Assembly (NCBI GenBank): GCA_022709995.1
Contig: JAKLHU010000030.1
Span: 1-11,025 of the forward strand
DNA length: 11,025 nt
Direction of reading: 5' to 3'
Source: Verrucomicrobiota bacterium
GTDB lineage: Bacteria; Verrucomicrobiota; Lentisphaeria; Oligosphaerales; Oligosphaeraceae
Made by a program: the position numbers and the translations under genes. This document shows positions 6,720 to 11,025 of the stretch, in pieces; position 1 is the stretch's first letter, and every line of letters starts with the position of its first letter. The notes under the pieces are model-generated. The model saw only the letters and a program-made list of their open reading frames with translations, had not been told where the DNA came from and ran no database searches.

Positions 6720-8197
6720 ATGAGCAAAGAATTGCCGGTAATAGCCATTGTTGGACGGCCGAACGTCGGGAAATCGGCCCTGTTCAACTGCATTTTGCGC
6801 AAGCGGATATCGATTGTGCATGAGCAGAGCGGGGTGACGCGCGACCGGGTCGCGGCGCCGGGCGAGTATCAGGGGCGGCGGTTTCTGCTGGTTGACACCG
6901 GCGGCCTTGGCGTGCACCACAAGGAGAAGACGGTCGACGTGTTCGACGGCATGATTCGGGAGCAGGTGGCCGAGGTCGTGGCCGAAGCCGCGGTTCTGAT
7001 CTGGGTCGTCAACATCCAGGACGGCATCACCACCCAGGACGAGGAAGTCGCCGACTTTCTGCGCAAATCCGGCAAGCCGGTGGTGATCGCGGCCAACAAG
7101 GGCGACAACGCCAATGCGCGCGCCGATGCCGTCGGGCTGTTCGCTGCCCTGGGGTATGAGGACATTGTCCCGACCAGCTGCACTCACAGCCTTGGCGTGG
7201 GCGACTTGATGGAGACGGTTCTGCGGCTGGCGCCGGCCGGCGAAGGGGAAGCGGAAGCCGTCGAAGCGGCGGCGCCGCCCTTGCGGGTGGCGGTGGTGGG
7301 CCGGCCAAATGTCGGCAGTCCTCCCTGGTCAATCGGTTGCTGGGCGAGCGGCGGGTGATGGTCAGCGATGTGCCGGGCACGACCCGCGACGCCATCGACA
7401 TTCCGGTCACCTTGGACTGCGACGGCGTGAAACTGCCGGTGACGCTGATTGACACGGCCGGCATGCGCCGCCAGAAGCAGATTGACACGGTCGTGGAATT
7501 TTTCAGCTTGTCGCGTTCCAAGAATGCGATCAAGCGTGCCGACCTGGTTCTTTTCATGATCGACGCCACGGATCCATGCACCACCCAGGACCGCCGCATC
7601 GGCCATGTCGTGGTGGAGGAGTGCAAGCCGTGTATCATCCTGGCGAACAAATGGGACCTGGCCGAGGGCGCCAAGGCGCCGGACGTCGAAGCGCGGATCC
7701 GGGCGGAGATGCCGTTCATGAATCATGCCCCCGTGCTGCTTCTTTCCGTTTTGAAGGGCTTCAATGTCAAGCAGATCAGCCATCGTCTGCTGCACGTCCG
7801 CGAACAGATGGGCGTGTCGGTGCCGACGGCAGTCTTCAATCAGTTCCTGCAGGATATCCTGGCGCGGACGCCGCCGCCGAGCACGGGCCTGAAGCGGTTC
7901 AAGGTGTTTTATGGCACCATGAAAGGCGGCCCGCCGCCGAAATTCATTCTATTTGTCAACAAGCGGTCGCTATGTCCGCACAACTACCTGCAGTTTTTGG
8001 AGAATCAGATTCGGGACGCCTTCTATCCCGAGGCCGGCTTGCCGATTCTCATTGAGTTGCGTGAGCGCGAGTCGCACCAGGGCGAGGGCGCCAGCGGCAT
8101 CCGCCGGGCGGCGGCCGGCGCCAAGCATCGGCGTGAAAGCGACTATCAGTCCGAGCAGCGGCGCATTACACGCCGCAAGGGGCTGCGCAATGGCTGA
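6720..8197 (+). CDS. der: ribosome-assembly GTPase Der (EngA), frameshifted
   Basis: Der has two tandem GTPase domains and a KH-like domain and acts in 50S subunit maturation. Domain 1 shows GRPNVGKSALFN, GVTRDR, DTGG and NKGD. Domain 2 shows LRVAVVGRPNVG, then after the break NRLLGERRVMVSDVPGTTRD, DTAGMRRQKQID and NKWD. The C-terminal part (VFNQFLQDI, KRFKVFYGTMKGGPPPKFIL, YLQFLENQIRDAF) is the KH-like domain, ending in a basic tail. The frame breaks at about 7317: GTCGGCAGTCC should be GTCGGCAAGTCC, so one A of the Walker A lysine codon (residue 200) is missing. With it restored the protein has 492 residues. As written, translation from 6720 ends at 7358 with a nonsense tail of about 13 residues, leaving only domain 1. 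AGAGGGAAG precedes the start. The stop overlaps the maf start by 8 bases. Confidence 0.95.
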
Positions 8198-8831
8198 GGG
8201 GGCGACGGAATTATGCCTGGCGCCGGGCGAAGAGCTGATTTTGGCCTCGGGGTCGCCGCGGCGCCGGCAGCTGCTGGCAGCGGCGGGCATCCGTTTTTTC
8301 TGCCAGTCGGCTGACGTCGACGAAGCGTCCCTGCCCGGGGAGACCGCCGCCGAGCTGGTACAGCGTCTGGCGGCCAGCAAGGCGCGCCAGATCGCGGCCG
8401 GCTGTCCAGGCCGGCTGGTGCTGGGCGCCGATACGGTGGTGGCGTTGGACGGGGTGATCTACGGCAAGCCGGCCGACTTGGCTGCCGCCCGGGCCATGCT
8501 GCTGGCGCTGTCCGGGCGGTCGCATCAGGTGCTGACGGGCGTCTGCCTTGTTCGCCAGCCGGCCGGGCGGCGGGAAGTCTCTCGAATCTGGGTGTGCACC
8601 ACCAGCGTCGCCTTCCGGACGCTGGCGTCGGACGACATCGAGGCGTATTTCCGGCTGGTCGACCCTCTCGACAAGGCCGGCGCCTACGGCATTCAGGAAC
8701 ATGGTGACATGATTGTCGCCCGCGTGGACGGATTGCTCAGCAATGTCATCGGCCTGCCGGTCGAGGAGCTGTTCCCCGGCTGCCAGTCCGGTGCCGCTCG
8801 GCCCGGGCCGGCGGCATGGACCGGAAGGTGA
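8190..8831 (+). CDS. maf: Maf-family nucleoside triphosphate pyrophosphatase
   Basis: Maf proteins hydrolyse dTTP/UTP or modified nucleotides to the monophosphate and pyrophosphate, keeping unwanted bases out of nucleic acids. The 213-residue protein carries LILASGSPRRRQLLAAAGI (16-34), the GADTVV motif (79-84, Asp81 the likely catalytic acid), YGKPAD, LTGVCL, and DKAGAYGIQEHG (161-172) and NVIGLPVEEL near the end. YGIQ in that block is typical of the YhdE-like dTTP/UTP subgroup rather than YceF; this is an inference. The ATG at 8190 is chosen over in-frame upstream sequence because AAGGGG lies 7 bases ahead and the overlap with the der stop (ATGGCTGA) is typical of coupled genes. The last 15 or so residues form a Gly/Ala/Pro tail with no family match. 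Confidence 0.95.
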   Translation: MAEGATELCLAPGEELILASGSPRRRQLLAAAGIRFFCQSADVDEASLPGETAAELVQRLAASKARQIAAGCPGRLVLGADTVVALDGVIYGKPADLAAARAMLLALSGRSHQVLTGVCLVRQPAGRREVSRIWVCTTSVAFRTLASDDIEAYFRLVDPLDKAGAYGIQEHGDMIVARVDGLLSNVIGLPVEELFPGCQSGAARPGPAAWTGR

Positions 8832-8915
8832 TGTTGAGAGCGATGGACGGCCCGGCGACAGCCGGACCGAATCGCAGGCATAGGCACAAGCACGGCAGGC
8901 GATCAGGAACAAATC

Positions 8916-9392
8916 ATGCGGGCGTTGATTCAAAGAGCCAGCAGTGCCGCCGTCAGCGTCGACGGCGCCCCAATCGGCCGGATCGGCAACGGGCTGCTGA
9001 TTCTGCTCGGCGTCAAAACCGGCGATACGACCGCCGAAGCCGATTTTCTGGCTGAAAAATGCGTCGGCCTGCGAATTTTCGAAGATGCCGCGGGAAAGAT
9101 GAATTTATCGTTGGCTGATGTCGGCGGGGAGATTCTGGTGGTCAGTCAATTCACCTTGTATGGCGATGCCCGGCGCGGCCGGCGGCCGAGCTTTACCATG
9201 GCAGCTCCGCCGACCCAGTCCGAGCCCTTGTACGACTATTTTGTCGAGAGGCTGCGCGCCGCCGGTTTGCGGGTGGCGACCGGCCGGTTCGGAGCGGTGA
9301 TGGCGGTCAGCCTGGTCAATGACGGCCCGGTGACGCTGCTGTTGGAAAAAGATTGCTGTTCTGACTTAGGAAAGGAACTCGATCATGACTGA
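8916..9392 (+). CDS. dtd: D-aminoacyl-tRNA deacylase
   Basis: Dtd removes D-amino acids, and glycine from tRNA(Ala), from mischarged tRNAs, recycling the tRNA. The 158-residue protein opens [17 protein letters not shown] and has both family signatures: SQFTLYGD (77-84) and [12 protein letters not shown] (133-144), whose Gly-cisPro pair excludes L-aminoacyl substrates. Length matches the family (about 145-150) plus a short tail, [15 protein letters not shown], produced as the gene runs through the cysE ribosome-binding site. AGGA lies 8 bases before the ATG at 8916. It is 84 bases after maf and overlaps cysE by 8 bases (ATGACTGA), so it is almost surely in the same transcript. Its company with gltX puts tRNA charging and proofreading together. 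Confidence 0.97.
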   Translation: MRALIQRASSAAVSVDGAPIGRIGNGLLILLGVKTGDTTAEADFLAEKCVGLRIFEDAAGKMNLSLADVGGEILVVSQFTLYGDARRGRRPSFTMAAPPTQSEPLYDYFVERLRAAGLRVATGRFGAVMAVSLVNDGPVTLLLEKDCCSDLGKELDHD

Positions 9393-10347
9393 ATTGCGCC
9401 AAGATTTGGGACGCGAATGCGCCTGCCCGGCCGCCCGGGACCACGACGTCTGGAATGACGGCCTCGCCCGCGAAATCACCGGGCGGCTCTGCGACGACTA
9501 CCGCCGGGGACCCGGAGTCAGCTACATGGAACGCTGCGGCATACCGCAGCAGGAAATCATCGTCGACATCCTCGGGCAGCTGCTGGAACTGCTCTTTCCG
9601 GGATATTCCGGCCAGCGCGCCTTTACGACCGCCGGGCAGTTTTTCACTATCGGCGGCATCCTCAATCACGTCCACGACTGCCTGTCCGCCCAGATTGCCA
9701 AAGCCCTGGCCTTCCGGTGCCGCCGCGAGCATTGCGAGATGGACTGCTTCAGCCAGGCGGAGAAAATCTCCGCCGGCCTGCTGCAGAAGCTGCCGGCGAT
9801 CCGCGCCGTTCTGTTGGACGATGCGCAGGCGGCCCTCGACGGCGACCCGGCGGCGCAGTCGCTGGACGAGATCATCTTGGCGTATCCGGGCTTCAAATGC
9901 ATTTGCATCCACCGCCTGGCGCATGAGCTGTATGTCGCCAACGTGCCCCTGATTCCGCGGGTGATGAGCGAGTACGCCCATACGGTGACCGGCATTGACA
10001 TCAATCCCGGGGCGACGATCGGGCCGCACTTCTTCATTGACCACGGCACCGGCGTGGTCATCGGCGAGACGGCGATCATCGGCGAATGCGTGAAGCTTTA
10101 CCAGGGCGTGACCTTGGGCGCGCTGAGTTTTCCCAAAGACGCCAGCGGCAACATCATCAAGGGCCGCAAACGCCATCCCAACATCGAGGACCATGTGACG
10201 ATTTACGCGGAGGCGACCATTTTGGGCGATGTGACGATCGGGCACCATACGGTGGTCGGCGGCAACGTCTGGCTGACGGAATCGGTGCCGCCACAGAGCA
10301 AAGTGACGGTTTCGCCGTCAAAACTGTCCATCGTCACCCGCAGTTGA
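9385..10347 (+). CDS. cysE: serine O-acetyltransferase, EpsC type
   Basis: CysE acetylates L-serine with acetyl-CoA to O-acetylserine, the acceptor for sulfide in cysteine synthesis. The 320-residue protein has a long helical N-terminal region (about 20-190) and a left-handed beta-helix of hexapeptide repeats from about 200. Asp205 (TGIDINPGA) and His220 ([11 protein letters not shown]) are 15 residues apart, as are the catalytic Asp143 and His158 of E. coli Cys[20 protein letters not shown] and [14 protein letters not shown] follow. The end GGNVWLT-x-SVPP resembles EpsC-type enzymes, and the chain stops 20 residues later with ...TRS. The C-terminal isoleucine that docks into CysK in E. coli is missing, so a cysteine-synthase complex is doubtful (inference). 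AGGAAAGGA precedes the start, inside dtd. No leader signal for sulfur control is visible; it seems to be transcribed with dtd. Confidence 0.96.
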   Translation: MTELRQDLGRECACPAARDHDVWNDGLAREITGRLCDDYRRGPGVSYMERCGIPQQEIIVDILGQLLELLFPGYSGQRAFTTAGQFFTIGGILNHVHDCLSAQIAKALAFRCRREHCEMDCFSQAEKISAGLLQKLPAIRAVLLDDAQAALDGDPAAQSLDEIILAYPGFKCICIHRLAHELYVANVPLIPRVMSEYAHTVTGIDINPGATIGPHFFIDHGTGVVIGETAIIGECVKLYQGVTLGALSFPKDASGNIIKGRKRHPNIEDHVTIYAEATILGDVTIGHHTVVGGNVWLTESVPPQSKVTVSPSKLSIVTRS

Positions 10348-10421
10348 GTCGCGGCCGGCCGGCGTCTGCTGTCCAGGCTGTCCGGGGCCATGCCCGCAGG
10401 GGCCATCCGGCTGGGGGGAGT

Positions 10422-11025
10422 TCAAGGCAGTCGGACAAAGCGCCGGTGCAGCTCCTTGTCGCCATAGCGGTCTGCCGGGCTGTCCAGGTCGTCCTCGGAA
10501 TAGGCGGACCGGATGGCGGTGACGTGGACGGTGCGGAGTTCGGCGTTGCAGGTGAAGTCGGCCCGCCAGGTGCGATAGGCCAGGCTGGCGCCGCCCGTGG
10601 TGCGGTTTTCCAGCCGGTGTCGGCGGGCATTGAACGGTTCCGACTCCAGGTGATTGTGGATGAAATCGCGCAGGCAGTCCAGGCCATTGGCCTCCAGCCA
10701 GGCCAGTCGGCTCTCGGCCGGCGCGGCCAGGACGACAGCGTAGCGGAGCTCCGGCTTGGCGGCGGTCCAGCCGGCGGCGGCCTCGGGAACGGCATCGGCA
10801 TAGGGCAGATAGGGCTTGAGGTCAAGAATCGGCGTTCCATCAAGCAGGTCGTGGCCCGCGACCTGGATGCGATGGCCGTCAATGGACACGAGCTTGACGC
10901 AGGACAGGCCGATCGGGTTGGGGCGGTACGGCGAGCGGGACGCGAACACCCCGACCTTCTGTTCGCGGTGGCGGGGCGGGCAGACCAGGGGCCGCCAGGA
11001 ACGGTGGTGGTGGAACCAGAAGATG
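10422..11025 (-). CDS. trmO: TrmO/TsaA-like tRNA (adenine-37) N6-methyltransferase, N-terminus cut by window edge
   Basis: TrmO methylates the N6 of t6A at position 37 of tRNA(Thr) decoding ACY codons, using S-adenosylmethionine, and has an unusual beta-barrel fold. From the right edge the minus strand reads IFWFHHHRSWRPLVCPP, RHREQKVGVFASRSPYRP, NPIGLS, then DLLDGTPILDLKPYLPYADA. These align with the E. coli YaeB blocks WILFVFH, MGVFATRSTFRPNPIGMS and DLVDGTPVVDIKPYLPFA. About 200 codons are visible, ending at TGA 10422; the N-terminal 60 or so residues lie outside. An in-frame GTG at 10949 is not the start, since homology continues upstream of it. The gene converges on cysE with a 74-base gap in which I see no clear terminator, only a GCCGGCCGGC palindrome near 10354. 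It adds a third tRNA-related gene to the window. The C-terminal third is less conserved. Confidence 0.92.
   Translation of the reverse strand, partial: IFWFHHHRSWRPLVCPPRHREQKVGVFASRSPYRPNPIGLSCVKLVSIDGHRIQVAGHDLLDGTPILDLKPYLPYADAVPEAAAGWTAAKPELRYAVVLAAPAESRLAWLEANGLDCLRDFIHNHLESEPFNARRHRLENRTTGGASLAYRTWRADFTCNAELRTVHVTAIRSAYSEDDLDSPADRYGDKELHRRFVRLP

Noticed and set aside
10348..10421. Possible terminator between convergent cysE and trmO
   Set aside because: Only a GCCGGCCGGC palindrome and a GGGGCCAT direct repeat are seen; there is no stable stem with a T-run on either strand.

Overview
This is a GC-rich bacterial chromosomal window that is almost entirely coding and carries conserved housekeeping genes. 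I see no phage, IS, CRISPR, tRNA or rRNA genes. The species cannot be fixed from the sequence alone. Separate AccA-type carboxyltransferase, CarB, a LysM/L,D-transpeptidase and an EpsC-type serine acetyltransferase fit a Gram-negative-type bacterium. The unusual GluRS makes a deep-branching lineage, possibly of the PVC group, a tentative guess only.

The left half lies on the minus strand. Reading in transcription order: a proline-iminopeptidase-family hydrolase (4700-3684), a membrane-anchored LysM/YkuD L,D-transpeptidase (3499-2399), accA (2390-1439), a short ArgA-like GNAT acetyltransferase (1322-843), and the first 219 codons of carB (658 to beyond the left edge). ldt and accA are tightly coupled, since the accA ribosome-binding site lies in the last ldt codons. 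ArgA-like and CarB both serve arginine synthesis; AccA starts fatty-acid synthesis.

The right half lies on the plus strand: gltX (5046-6635), der (6720-8197), maf (8190-8831), dtd (8916-9392) and cysE (9385-10347). der/maf and dtd/cysE each overlap by 8 bases, so this looks like one operon joining tRNA charging, tRNA proofreading, ribosome assembly, nucleotide-pool surveillance and cysteine synthesis. A convergent trmO-like tRNA methyltransferase gene on the minus strand runs off the right edge.

Two normally essential genes are broken by small indels at recognisable places: accA lacks two bases near 1814-1818, and der lacks one base in the Walker A lysine codon of its second G domain at about 7317. 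Both proteins are otherwise intact on each side, so sequencing or assembly error is the most likely cause. The most unusual protein feature is a segment of about 95 residues in GluRS that replaces the usual Cys-bearing region. A 13-codon ORF with a strong Shine-Dalgarno just before gltX, and a C-rich, G-poor accA-argA spacer, are the main non-coding points of interest. I found no convincing new multi-gene system.
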